Positions 1 through 8,233 of a DNA stretch of 38,522 nucleotides are shown here, one piece after another. A program made the position numbers and the translations under genes. Location of the stretch: contig JBBJNV010000031.1 in NCBI GenBank assembly GCA_037721215.1, positions 1 through 38,522 of the forward strand, read 5' to 3'. Source of the DNA: Gemmatimonadaceae bacterium. GTDB taxonomy: Bacteria > Gemmatimonadota > Gemmatimonadetes > Gemmatimonadales > Gemmatimonadaceae. A model generated the notes under the pieces. That model made no database searches, was not told where the DNA came from, and worked only from the letters and a program-made list of their open reading frames with translations. The first letter of the stretch is position 1. Each line of letters opens with the position of its first letter.

Positions 1-66
1 TGTCGGGTTCAACACGCCGTCCCCGGGATCCTCGAAGTCGCGTCAAGCCCTGTAATTTATAGCGGA
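1..66 (+). other. Leader of the kinase gene; possible 3' end of an upstream gene
   Basis: Frame 2 is open from the window edge and ends at TAA 53-55, so it could be the last 17 codons of a gene transcribed in the same direction; it is too short to identify. The kinase frame is also open through this stretch but has no ATG before 67. The sequence just before the kinase start is AT-rich for this genome, and no strong ribosome binding site is visible. Confidence 0.25.
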
Positions 67-1311
67 ATGGCGATGAAGCAACTCCGGTTCCGAACGCGAC
101 TCATCGTCATCCTCTCGCTGTTTGCGATTGTACCAGCGTTGATGCTGACACTTCTCTGGGGCGGAACGGTGAGCAGCGCGTTGCGCCTGGTCAGTGGACG
201 AGCGGCCTGGGAAAGCGTAGCCGCAAGCGGTCAACAGGCGATCGCGGGCGCAAGGCGTGCGCCACTCGACCGGTCTCAACGGGAGCTCCTTGACGCGCAC
301 GAGCGCGAGCTGAGAACGTCTCTCGAACAGGCCCGCCGTTACAGCTTTCTCGCCGGCAGATCAGGGCGAATCGTTGCGGTCATCGCAGTAATGGGGTTGA
401 TAGTCTTCGGAGTGAGTGCGTCCCGCGTTGCCGGCCACCTGAGCCGGCAGCTGAGCCGCCCGCTCGATGAGCTCGTCAAGTGGACTGCTCTTATCGGTCG
501 CGGCCAGCCACTCCCGGTCCCCGCCGATCCTCCTGTAAAGGGCGCGCCCGAGTTTGCGACTCTCCGCGAACGGATGCGCGAAATGGCGGACGCCGTCGAG
601 ACTGGCCGCCGGCGCGAGGCCGAAGCCGAACGGCTGAAAGCTTACCGTGAGAGTGCACGCCGCGTTGCGCACGAACTAAAAAATCCATTGACTCCCATAC
701 GTTTTGCCGTCGATCGATTGCGCCGGGACGCGCCACCGGAGCTGAGCGAGACCGTAGACGTACTTGCCGTTGAGTCCCGCCGTATCGAGCGAATTGCAAA
801 GAGTTTCGCCGAGTTCGGCCGCATGCCGGACGGTGCCGCCGCAGATATCGATATTGCCGAGCTCGTCAGATACCTCGCGACGGCCGCGACGCCACCAGAC
901 ATCAAAATAGAAGTCGTCTCTCCGGACCATCTTCCGCTGGTAAGAGGATACCATGATGCGCTCGCGGGAGCATTGTCCAACGTGATTTTAAACGCTGTGG
1001 ATGCCTGTTCCGGCGAGGGACGGATCGTCGTTACTGCCGCTCTTGCGCAACTCGGCGGCAAGGACGCTGTCAGTATCGAGGTGAGCGACGATGGCACCGG
1101 CATCCCCTCCAAAGATCTTGCGGAGATCTGGGAACCGTATGTAACCCACAAACCTGGCGGCACCGGGCTCGGACTGGCGATTGCGCGTCAGACCGTGCTT
1201 GCACATGATGGAACTGTGGCAGCCTCCAGCACGTTAGGTGTTGGTACAACGATTCGATTCACACTGCCGGCGCACCAGGCAATGAAAGGAGGAGATAATA
1301 ATGGGTCCTGA
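67..1311 (+). CDS. Sensor histidine kinase, NtrY-like
   Basis: This is a membrane histidine kinase of 414 residues that should phosphorylate the response regulator encoded at 1614. A first transmembrane segment lies at about residues 10-32, a short extracytoplasmic stretch follows, and a second segment lies at 101-119. A HAMP-like linker follows, then the H-box (AHELKNPLTP) with the phosphoacceptor at His202. The ATPase domain shows the N-box (NVILNAVDAC), the G1 box (DDGTGIP) and the G2 box (GGTGLGLAI). The H-box and the pairing with an NtrC-family regulator resemble NtrY. The sensor part is much shorter than in classical NtrY and no PAS domain is seen. The ATG at 67 places the first hydrophobic segment correctly; a second ATG lies two codons later. 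The end overlaps the next gene by 11 bases, so the genes are probably co-translated. The signal sensed is unknown. Confidence 0.92.
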   Translation: MAMKQLRFRTRLIVILSLFAIVPALMLTLLWGGTVSSALRLVSGRAAWESVAASGQQAIAGARRAPLDRSQRELLDAHERELRTSLEQARRYSFLAGRSGRIVAVIAVMGLIVFGVSASRVAGHLSRQLSRPLDELVKWTALIGRGQPLPVPADPPVKGAPEFATLRERMREMADAVETGRRREAEAERLKAYRESARRVAHELKNPLTPIRFAVDRLRRDAPPELSETVDVLAVESRRIERIAKSFAEFGRMPDGAAADIDIAELVRYLATAATPPDIKIEVVSPDHLPLVRGYHDALAGALSNVILNAVDACSGEGRIVVTAALAQLGGKDAVSIEVSDDGTGIPSKDLAEIWEPYVTHKPGGTGLGLAIARQTVLAHDGTVAASSTLGVGTTIRFTLPAHQAMKGGDNNGS

Positions 1312-1612
1312 AATGGCCGCGATATTCGTGCCTCTTGGATTTTTTGCGATGGTCATCGCCATAGTTGTTGGCCGCCCGATGGTCCAGGCCTATGCGAAGC
1401 GCGTCTCCAACGAGTCGGGAAATCCCCAGATCCCTCCTGAGGTCCTGATGCGGCTCGAGCGCATGGAACAATCCATCGACAGCATCGCTGTTGAAGTCGA
1501 GCGCATCTCGGAGGGACAGCGGTTTACCACCAAGCTGCTCTCCGAGGTACGCGACGCCGCGCCGGCGCTGCAGGAACGCACGTTCCCTTCCGGCGGGCAG
1601 AGCTCACCGTAG
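1301..1612 (+). CDS. Small membrane-anchored coiled-coil protein
   Basis: This is a 103-residue protein of unknown function. It has one hydrophobic segment at about residues 5-23, then a charged, heptad-rich stretch at about 45-80 that looks like a coiled coil, and a polar tail. The start is well supported: a near-perfect Shine-Dalgarno sequence (AAAGGAGGAG, 1285-1294) sits 6 bases before the ATG, inside the end of the kinase gene. The stop at 1610-1612 is one base before the GTG of the response regulator. Lying between kinase and regulator suggests an accessory role in signalling, such as scaffolding the kinase at the membrane; that is inference. I do not recognise a named family. Confidence 0.8.
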   Translation: MGPEMAAIFVPLGFFAMVIAIVVGRPMVQAYAKRVSNESGNPQIPPEVLMRLERMEQSIDSIAVEVERISEGQRFTTKLLSEVRDAAPALQERTFPSGGQSSP

Positions 1613-1613
1613 C

Positions 1614-3059
1614 GTGGCCACTGTCCTTATCGTCGACGATGAAGCGAACATCCGTCGAATGGTCGGGGCGCTTCTCGCAGCGGAAGGATATGATGTCCGT
1701 GATGCGCCCGGCGGGGCTCAGGCTCTCGCGCGGGCCGCTGAGGACGCGCCGGACGTCGTCCTGCTCGACCTTATGATGCCCGGCGACCTGGATGGCATGG
1801 GGGCGCTCGCGAAGCTGCGCACGAGTCACCCCGATCTACCGGTCATAATGATGAGCGGCCGGGCCGGATTGAGCGATGCCGTCAGCGCAACAAAACTCGG
1901 AGCAGTGAATTTTCTCGAGAAACCGCTGACGCCCGAGGGAGTGCTGTTCGCAATTGGCTCGGCGCTCGAGCTGAGACAGACGCGGCGAGTCGCCCGGGAG
2001 CTGCGCGAGGAGCTCGGACTTGCTGGCGACATGATCGGCAAAAGCGCGCCGATGATGGAGGTCCGGCAGATGATCGCGCGCGTCGCGGGCACCGACGCGC
2101 GGATCCTCATCAGCGGCGAATCGGGAACAGGCAAGGAGCTCGTGGCAAGTGCGATCCACGGCGGCAGCGCTCGACGGGAGAAGCCGTTCGTCCGCGTGAA
2201 TTGTGCGGCCATTCCGCGTGACCTGGTGGAGAGCGAAATGTTCGGCCACGAACGCGGAGCGTTCACCGGGGCTACACAAACGCGCATCGGCAGATTCGAG
2301 CTCGCTCATACCGGAACGCTGTTCCTCGACGAAATCGGCGATCTCAGTCTCGAGGCCCAGGCCAAGTTGCTGCGAGCTATCGAAGCAAAGGAGGTTCAGC
2401 GCGTGGGGGGCAACCGCAACGTGAAGGTCGATGTACGCATCATTGCCGCGACAAATCACGACCTCGGCCGTGCTGTCCGCACGGGGTCTTTTCGCGAGGA
2501 TCTTTTTTTTCGGCTGAACGTAATTCCACTGGCGTTGCCAGCACTGCGCGAAAGAGATGGTGACGTCCCGCTGCTGGTCGAGCATTTCTCCATGCTTCAT
2601 TTCAAACGTACGGGTCAGTTGCCGCCGACATGGCATCCGCAAGCAATGGCGGCACTCGAGCGCCACCGCTGGCCGGGGAACGTCCGGGAGCTTGCCAACA
2701 TCGTCGAGCGAATCGCGATCGTGCACGCTGGCGAGCATATCGGGGCGGCCCGCGTTCGCAGCCTGCTGGCAACTACACCGGACGGTTCGCCGGACGAATC
2801 AGAAATGTCGCGATTTTTCGCCGGTAACGCTCACAGTCCCGCGCCGCAAGACACCGACAGGGACGACCAGTCGCTCGCAGGCATGCTCGACGACTTCGAG
2901 CGGCATACGATCGAGCGCGCCCTCGGAAAAGCCAGAGGAAACATCGCTGAGGCAGCGCGGCAGCTTCAGACCGATCGTCCGAATCTCTACCGCCGGATGA
3001 AACGGCTGAACATCGATGGTGTCAGGACACAAATTCCACCGGCCACAAACGACCAGTGA
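1614..3059 (+). CDS. Sigma54-dependent response regulator, NtrC/NtrX family
   Basis: This is a 481-residue transcription activator and the likely partner of the upstream kinase. The receiver domain covers about residues 1-120, with the acidic pair in IVDDE and the phosphoacceptor Asp52 (LLDLMMP). The AAA+ domain has Walker A GESGTGKE (168-175), the sigma54 contact loop GAFTGA (215-220) and Walker B LFLDEIGDL. The C-terminus carries a Fis-type helix-turn-helix. The intact GAFTGA loop argues for true sigma54-dependent activation. The chosen start is GTG 1614, because the receiver fold begins there; the longer open frame back to 1491 overlaps the small protein and adds unrelated residues. There is no clear ribosome site, so translation is probably coupled to the upstream gene. 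Confidence 0.93.
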   Translation: MATVLIVDDEANIRRMVGALLAAEGYDVRDAPGGAQALARAAEDAPDVVLLDLMMPGDLDGMGALAKLRTSHPDLPVIMMSGRAGLSDAVSATKLGAVNFLEKPLTPEGVLFAIGSALELRQTRRVARELREELGLAGDMIGKSAPMMEVRQMIARVAGTDARILISGESGTGKELVASAIHGGSARREKPFVRVNCAAIPRDLVESEMFGHERGAFTGATQTRIGRFELAHTGTLFLDEIGDLSLEAQAKLLRAIEAKEVQRVGGNRNVKVDVRIIAATNHDLGRAVRTGSFREDLFFRLNVIPLALPALRERDGDVPLLVEHFSMLHFKRTGQLPPTWHPQAMAALERHRWPGNVRELANIVERIAIVHAGEHIGAARVRSLLATTPDGSPDESEMSRFFAGNAHSPAPQDTDRDDQSLAGMLDDFERHTIERALGKARGNIAEAARQLQTDRPNLYRRMKRLNIDGVRTQIPPATNDQ

Positions 3060-4432
3060 TGATTCGCTCACCGATAATCGTCTGCGGCGCTTTCGCGCTC
3101 GTGACGCATGCCACTCCGATGGCCGCGCAGGCTCCGGACACGGTCAGATCGGACACAACCTTCTCGATTGGGTCGCTGCTCGACCGCGGCGACGATCGCG
3201 GGGGTATCACGATTACGTCAGGCAAAGCATACAACCGGGTAGAGGGGTTGCCGATTCTCATCGGACCCACCTACCGCGCGAGCCACCGTGATGCATCAGT
3301 GTCTATCAGCGCGCTCGGCATTATCAGGAGCGCGCACGGCTTTCACTGGGACTCGGAAAACCTCGGCCACCGCATTACCGCGGAAGTGCGCCTGGGGAGG
3401 CGTCGCGGCGTGACCCTCGGAGCATCGTCATTCGACGAAGTTGTTCCGATTGAACGGTGGCAGCTCGGTGAACCCGACGCTGGGCTGGCTGCATTTTTTC
3501 TCAAGCGTGACTATATGGATTACTTCGGCCGGCACGGAGGGCGGCTGCATGCTTCGGCATTCGCCGGTGCCAACGCCACAATCGGCATCGGATTCAGTGA
3601 CGAACGATGGAGCTCACGCCGGGAGCGTGATGTTTTTGCGCTTTTCCGGGGTGATGAATCGTGGCGACTCAACCCACGGGTGGACGAAGGGCGAATTCAC
3701 GTCGCAGACATTCGCGCTGATATCGATTCCCGGAACAGCGAGCTCAATCCTCTTGCCGGATGGTATGTCAGCGCGCAGTACGAGCGCGGGGCCGGGCGGC
3801 TTGCAGTTGCCGACGTGGCGCTTCGCCCAGGTGGTGGCCCGAACCCCGCATCAATAGCCTACGGTCGCGGGTTTCTCGATCTGAGGCGCTACAACCGCAT
3901 ATCGCCTGCGAGGCAGCTCAATGGACGCATGGTGATTGGAGGATGGTTGCACGGCGACCAGCTTCCTCTCGAGAGACGGCTTTCTGTTGGCGGAGTTGGT
4001 ACGATCCCTGGGTTTGATTTCCGTCGGACGATGCTTGGCACCGATGTCGGGCAGTGCAACCCCGATCCGCAATTTCCGGCGGGCAGGCCTGCACGCTGCG
4101 AACGGGTGGCACTTGCCCAGGTCGAGTACCGCCAGGAACTCCATTCCGAACTGATAGACATGTTCAACAGGAATCGCATCCGCGTGCGCGGAGCCGCATT
4201 CCGGGTAAGACCCTCAGGAGTGCTGTTCGCGGACGCGGGACGTGGCTGGCTGCTTGGCGAGCGCGATGGAACTCTCCGATATCCAACCGGCACCATCCCC
4301 TCATTCGACACTTTTCGCACCGATATCGGGCTGGGTATCGACTTGGGAATTGCGGGGCTGTACGTCGCAAAGGCGGTATCGGCCTCAAAAGAACCCGCCA
4401 ATTTTTTTGTTCGCATCAACAACCGCTTCTAA
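3059..4432 (+). CDS. Outer-membrane beta-barrel protein, Omp85/D15-like
   Basis: This is a protein of about 457 residues with an N-terminal signal peptide that ends near the Ala-Ala-Gln at about residue 25. The body has alternating polar and hydrophobic stretches typical of a beta barrel. The segment LERRLSVGGVGTIPGFDFRR resembles the conserved barrel region of BamA/TamA-type surface antigens, and the chain ends in Phe, as outer-membrane barrels usually do. No POTRA repeats are evident, so it is a barrel-only relative rather than BamA itself. The ATG at 3059 overlaps the regulator's stop (TGATG); a GTG at 3056 is possible. It could be a target or effector of the two-component system. Substrate and function are unknown. 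Confidence 0.75.
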   Translation: MIRSPIIVCGAFALVTHATPMAAQAPDTVRSDTTFSIGSLLDRGDDRGGITITSGKAYNRVEGLPILIGPTYRASHRDASVSISALGIIRSAHGFHWDSENLGHRITAEVRLGRRRGVTLGASSFDEVVPIERWQLGEPDAGLAAFFLKRDYMDYFGRHGGRLHASAFAGANATIGIGFSDERWSSRRERDVFALFRGDESWRLNPRVDEGRIHVADIRADIDSRNSELNPLAGWYVSAQYERGAGRLAVADVALRPGGGPNPASIAYGRGFLDLRRYNRISPARQLNGRMVIGGWLHGDQLPLERRLSVGGVGTIPGFDFRRTMLGTDVGQCNPDPQFPAGRPARCERVALAQVEYRQELHSELIDMFNRNRIRVRGAAFRVRPSGVLFADAGRGWLLGERDGTLRYPTGTIPSFDTFRTDIGLGIDLGIAGLYVAKAVSASKEPANFFVRINNRF

Positions 4433-4435
4433 CTG

Positions 4436-5083
4436 GTGCACACGCTCGGGCGGCTGATTCTCATTGCAACTGCAATTAGTGCTTCAGCGACAGCTGAGGC
4501 TCAGCGACCCCAGGTGCAGCTTGTGCTGCCCGAGCGGCAGGCACTCGCAACCGAGCCTCCTTGGGTCAGGTCGGCGGCGCTGGTATCGGACGGAGCGCTT
4601 CGCGATCTGCTGCATAACGGATTCCCCGCCCGGCTTCACTACAAGGTTGAACGGTGGAGCACTGGCGGATGGTTCGACGATATCAAGGCTACTGCAGAGT
4701 GGGATGTGGTGGCGAGATATGACGCATTGACAAAAGTGTACCAGATTTTCCGGATCACAGGGAACTCCACGCGCTATCTCGGAAGCTTCCAGACTTTTGC
4801 GGATGCCGAGGCTGTGCTTGATGCGCCATTCAAAGTGCCTATTTCGCTGCCCAGGCGCGGACAGCGCAGTTACTACAACCTGGTTCTCGATGTGGAGATG
4901 TTGTCGCTGACGGAGCTTGACGAGGTGGAACGCTGGCTGCGGGGGGAGGTCAAACCCGCGGTGCGCGGGCAGAAGAATCCGGGAACCGCCGTATCGCGTG
5001 GTGTGAAGACTGTTTTCGTTCGCCTGCTGGGTGGCGAAAGGCGCCGGTATGAGACGCGCTCAGGAACGTTTCGACCATCGTGA
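4436..5083 (+). CDS. DUF4390-like exported protein
   Basis: This is a 215-residue protein with an N-terminal signal sequence (cleavage near AEA-Q at about residue 23). The body resembles the DUF4390 family, including a WDVVARYDALTKVYQIFR-like core and a C-terminal part rich in beta strands. DUF4390 genes often sit next to ntrY/ntrX in Proteobacteria, which fits this place downstream of the kinase and regulator. The start is GTG, 3 bases after the preceding stop, so it is the last gene of the operon. Its role is unknown; it may help sensing or assembly in the envelope. The stop lies only 15 bases from the convergent HNH gene, and no terminator hairpin fits between them. Confidence 0.65.
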   Translation: MHTLGRLILIATAISASATAEAQRPQVQLVLPERQALATEPPWVRSAALVSDGALRDLLHNGFPARLHYKVERWSTGGWFDDIKATAEWDVVARYDALTKVYQIFRITGNSTRYLGSFQTFADAEAVLDAPFKVPISLPRRGQRSYYNLVLDVEMLSLTELDEVERWLRGEVKPAVRGQKNPGTAVSRGVKTVFVRLLGGERRRYETRSGTFRPS

Positions 5084-5098
5084 CGCGAGTTGCGCTGC

Positions 5099-5704
5099 CT
5101 ACGATGCTCTCTCGGGACCACTCCGGGCCTGCGCACCAGCACGGTGTTCAAGATCCTCGAGATGATGCAGCGTTTCTTCGCCGTAAAACATGCGGATGTA
5201 CCGCGCCTGGGTTGGGGTCAACCGGCGGACAGCCCAGCTCAAATGCACGAAGTGGGGTTCTACCGGAGCGTGCAGCGGATGCATGCCAATTTCGCTTGGC
5301 AGGCTGTTCGCCTTGCGGGTATTGCACGGACTGCAGGCGGTCACAACGTTCGTCCATTCGTTGCTCCCGCCGCGTGACAGCGGAATGAGATGGTCGCGCG
5401 TCAGCGACTCGCGCGGCTTGAACTCCATCTGCATCCGGCCGCAGTACTGGCACCGGTAACGATCGCGGGCGAACAGAAAAGTGTTGGTGACCTGACGACG
5501 GAAGCGGCGCGGGACATGGATGAATCGCATCAGCCGGATGACCGCCGGCCGCGGCATGGTGAGTCGCTCGGAACGAACCACCTTGTCGTGGTCCGCTTCG
5601 ACGATCTCAGCCTTGCCGTCGATAACCAGCCTTAATGCACGTCTGAGAGGCACCATTGTCAATGGCTCAAACGACGCATTCAGTGCGAGACAGCCAACGA
5701 TCAA
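5099..5704 (-). CDS. HNH endonuclease family protein
   Basis: This is a 201-residue protein with a classic HNH nuclease core. A CxxC (CQYCG) is followed by RDHLIPLSRGGSNEWTN and a second CxxC (CSPCNTRK), which bind structural zinc around the metal-dependent active site. The N-terminus (LNASFEPLTMVPLRRA) is the hallmark of a widespread stand-alone bacterial HNH family whose biological substrate is not established. It is encoded by housekeeping-type chromosomes and is not obviously part of a restriction system. It lies 53 bases downstream of the branched-chain aminotransferase gene and is probably co-transcribed with it. Confidence 0.88.
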   Translation of the reverse strand: MIVGCLALNASFEPLTMVPLRRALRLVIDGKAEIVEADHDKVVRSERLTMPRPAVIRLMRFIHVPRRFRRQVTNTFLFARDRYRCQYCGRMQMEFKPRESLTRDHLIPLSRGGSNEWTNVVTACSPCNTRKANSLPSEIGMHPLHAPVEPHFVHLSWAVRRLTPTQARYIRMFYGEETLHHLEDLEHRAGAQARSGPERAS

Positions 5705-5757
5705 GCAGTCCTCCCCGTTCGCCGTAAATGGGACGGCGCAATATACACCGATTCTTT

Positions 5758-6705
5758 CTAAATACCCGCGCTGGCCCCGCTCGGAACATGCGTCAGCCAG
5801 CCATAACGATCAGGCAATTTTCCTTCGGCGATTCCCATGTACTGTTCCTGTATCGCGAGCGTCAACGGCCCCGGCCTGCCTGTACCCACAGGAATACGGT
5901 CAACAGAGCGAATCGGCGTAATCTCGGCCGCCGTTCCGGTGAAGAACAATTCATCCGCGATGTAGAGCATCTCCCGCGGCATAACCTGCTCAATGACCTC
6001 GAGATCCATGTCCCGCGCGATACGTGATACCGAGTCGCGAGTGATGCCGTTCAGGATACCAGCCGACAACGGAGCCGTGATCAGCTTCCCGTCACGAACA
6101 AGAAACAGGTTCTCGCCACTTCCCTCTGCGACAAGGCCAAGCGTATCGAGCATTATTCCTTCCGAATAATTGTCGAGGCGGGCCTCCATCTTGGACAACT
6201 GAGAGTTGAGATAGTTCCCGCCGGCTTTTGCCATGGTGGGGAACGTGTCAGGTGCAGGCCGGCGCCAGCTCGACACGCAAACATCGACCCCCTCGGACAG
6301 CGCGTCGTTGCCGAGGTATGGGCCCCATGTCCACGGAATTATGAATACCTCGAGCGGTGTGTCATTCGGAAGCACTCCCATCTGCTCGCCGGTTCGTAGC
6401 GCCACAGGCCGAAGGTAGCAGTGCGGCAGATCATTTTCCGAAACCGTATCGATGCACGCCTGCACCAGCTGGTCCTGCGAGTACTCGAGAGGCATGCGAT
6501 AAATGCGGCAGGAATCTGCGAATCGCCGCATGTGATCTCCGATGCGGAAAATCGCCGGCCCGGACGGTGTCGCGTAGCACCGCACGCCCTCGAACACACT
6601 CGAACCGTAGTGCACGACGTGACTCATCACATGAATGGTCGCGTCCTCCCAGTCCACGAGCTGTCCGTCGCGCCAGATCCTGTGATGATTGTCAGCCCGG
6701 GCCAT
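5758..6705 (-). CDS. ilvE: Branched-chain amino acid aminotransferase
   Basis: This is a class IV PLP-dependent aminotransferase of 315 residues, the normal length for IlvE. It performs the last step of Val, Leu and Ile synthesis, moving an amino group from glutamate to the branched 2-oxo acid. Conserved features include HVVHYGSSVFEGVR near the N-terminus, KAGGNYLNSQLSKMEA, which contains the Schiff-base lysine, and GSGENLFLV, which binds the cofactor phosphate. The ATG has a Shine-Dalgarno-like AGGGA just upstream. The 109 bases between this start and the upstream amidohydrolase gene could carry its own promoter; a TTGACA sequence is present there on the minus strand (6731-6736), but no good -10 box follows at the right distance. 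Confidence 0.95.
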   Translation of the reverse strand: MARADNHHRIWRDGQLVDWEDATIHVMSHVVHYGSSVFEGVRCYATPSGPAIFRIGDHMRRFADSCRIYRMPLEYSQDQLVQACIDTVSENDLPHCYLRPVALRTGEQMGVLPNDTPLEVFIIPWTWGPYLGNDALSEGVDVCVSSWRRPAPDTFPTMAKAGGNYLNSQLSKMEARLDNYSEGIMLDTLGLVAEGSGENLFLVRDGKLITAPLSAGILNGITRDSVSRIARDMDLEVIEQVMPREMLYIADELFFTGTAAEITPIRSVDRIPVGTGRPGPLTLAIQEQYMGIAEGKLPDRYGWLTHVPSGASAGI

Positions 6706-6814
6706 CAGTCGTCCCTGTTCGTGTTGAAGTTGTCAAGGAAATTACGAGAGCGTGTGGAACCCGCAACTTATCGCCAGGTCTTTGCCGGCGACGACTGCTG
6801 ACTTTCCGCGCCGT

Positions 6815-8233
6815 TCATTGCGGCACCGACGTCAGTGGCATTGCGGGACCGACGTCAGTGGCACCCACATCGATAGAAGTGGCTGAACGCCAGGTGCCTG
6901 TGCGCTCCCATGCCGCCAACGCGTTGGCGGATGCAACCACGCGTTGCACAAGAGCGGGATCGGGTAGCACCAGCCCGCCATCGACGATGCGCGGTTCTCC
7001 CCTTACCGCAACAAACTGCGCAGGGGTGCCGGCAACTGCGAAAAGAATTGCGGCAACGATGTCGCCGACTGGTGTTGCGCGCGCCGCGGAGAGCGGGAAC
7101 GCGGCGAGATCTGCTTCCTTCCCCACTTCCAGCGAACCCACCTTGTCGTCGATGCCCAGAGCGCGCGCGCCGCCGATCGTTGCAAGCTCCAGTGCCTGCT
7201 GCGCCGTGAGCGCGCGTTCAGTGCGCTTCAACGCGCGTTGGAACAGAATCGCGAGCCGTGCTTCTTCGAGGATATCCATGCGGTTGTTGCTTGCCACCGA
7301 ATCGGACCCCAACCCAACGGTCACACCCTTGGCAAGAAGATCGGCTACCGGTGCAATACCATGCCCGAACTTCGCGTTCGACGCCGGACAGTGTGCCACC
7401 GAGCAGCCATGGCGGCGAATGGTTTCGATATCTTCGGAGTCGAGCTGCACGCAGTGGATCAGGAGTGTCGTAATCGAGAGGCACCCCGTCGCCTCGAGCA
7501 ATGCCACCGGCGTTCGCGCGCGAGGGAGCACATCGAGGCCGCGCAGTCTCCATTCATCCGCAAACGGTCCGGCAGCATCGCAGACGATCTGCTGCTCCGA
7601 CACGCTCTCGGCGATGTGTAATCCCATCGGCAGCCCTGCTTCCCGCGCAAGGTCTGCGGAGGCTGCGTAAAGAGAATCGGAGATTGTGTACGGCGCGTGC
7701 GGCGAGACACCGAGCCGGACGAGACCCGTCTGCAGTGGCAACAGCCGTGCAATCGCGGCACGCAGGACATTCATGGAATCTTCGCATTGTTCGGGCGCGG
7801 AACCGAAGGTTTCCTGATACATGATGCCGCGCACACCCATTTCGATCATTGCCTGCATTACCAGACCGGTCGAACAGGTGTCGGCATAGGTCGTGATTCC
7901 GGCGTGCAGGCCTTCGACTATTCCGAATCTCGCCGAGTCGAGCAGCATCTCGTCCGTGAGGGCTTCCTTGCGGCTGCTTCGAAGCTTGTCGATCCAGTCA
8001 TTGAAGCAGAGATCCTCCAGGAAACCGCGCATCGATGTGAGCTCGAGATGCGTATGCGCGTTGATGATTCCGGGCATGAGAACGCAGTCACCCAGGTCAT
8101 GATCGTCGCCCGGCGGTGCAGCGCTGGTGGAACCCACGTACGCGATGTTGCCATCCGGCGCGACAGAGACACATCCATTCTCGATCGGCGGCCGGGTTAC
8201 CGGAACAACCCAGCGCGCGCGGTACCGTTTCAA
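6815..8233 (-). CDS. Amidohydrolase/deaminase, possibly aminodeoxyfutalosine or adenosyl-nucleoside deaminase
   Basis: This is a metal-dependent hydrolase of the ATZ/TRZ-like branch of the amidohydrolase superfamily, 472 residues long. The metal ligands are visible in order: HTH (NAHTHLELTSMRG), His in HIAES, His in the IHCVQL region and the Asp of LGSDSVASNN. The motif VSPHAPYTIS is typical of deaminases acting on modified adenosines, such as MtaD (methylthioadenosine/S-adenosylhomocysteine) and MqnX (aminodeoxyfutalosine, menaquinone synthesis). The sequence alone does not settle the substrate. The start overlaps the PBP1A stop by 4 bases (ATGA), so the genes are coupled. The last codons lie in a 23-bp duplication that changes the C-terminal tail. 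Confidence 0.88.
   Translation of the reverse strand: MKRYRARWVVPVTRPPIENGCVSVAPDGNIAYVGSTSAAPPGDDHDLGDCVLMPGIINAHTHLELTSMRGFLEDLCFNDWIDKLRSSRKEALTDEMLLDSARFGIVEGLHAGITTYADTCSTGLVMQAMIEMGVRGIMYQETFGSAPEQCEDSMNVLRAAIARLLPLQTGLVRLGVSPHAPYTISDSLYAASADLAREAGLPMGLHIAESVSEQQIVCDAAGPFADEWRLRGLDVLPRARTPVALLEATGCLSITTLLIHCVQLDSEDIETIRRHGCSVAHCPASNAKFGHGIAPVADLLAKGVTVGLGSDSVASNNRMDILEEARLAILFQRALKRTERALTAQQALELATIGGARALGIDDKVGSLEVGKEADLAAFPLSAARATPVGDIVAAILFAVAGTPAQFVAVRGEPRIVDGGLVLPDPALVQRVVASANALAAWERTGTWRSATSIDVGATDVGPAMPLTSVPQ
6817..6862. repeat. Tandem 23-bp duplication at the deaminase 3' end
   Basis: Two adjacent 23-bp copies (6817-6839 and 6840-6862) differ at one base. Because 23 is not a multiple of 3, the second copy read by the deaminase gene is in a different frame from the first. 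The duplication therefore supplies a new tail (PLTSVPQ) and stop codon. It looks like a recent replication-slippage event at the gene end. Confidence 0.85.

Noticed and set aside
1836-2738. Minus-strand frame (300 codons) over the sigma54 activator gene
   Set aside because: The plus strand carries all AAA+ motifs; the antisense frame shows none.
5099-5704. HNH protein as part of a restriction or defence system
   Set aside because: The sequence belongs to a stand-alone HNH family found in ordinary chromosomes; there is no methylase or specificity gene nearby.
6731-6736. Perfect TTGACA -35 box upstream of ilvE
   Set aside because: No -10-like sequence lies 16-18 bases downstream before the ATG, so it is not a supported promoter.
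6357-7670. Plus-strand frame (437 codons) over ilvE and the deaminase gene
   Set aside because: It crosses two genes antisense and contains Arg/Ser/Pro-rich low-complexity sequence typical of shadows.
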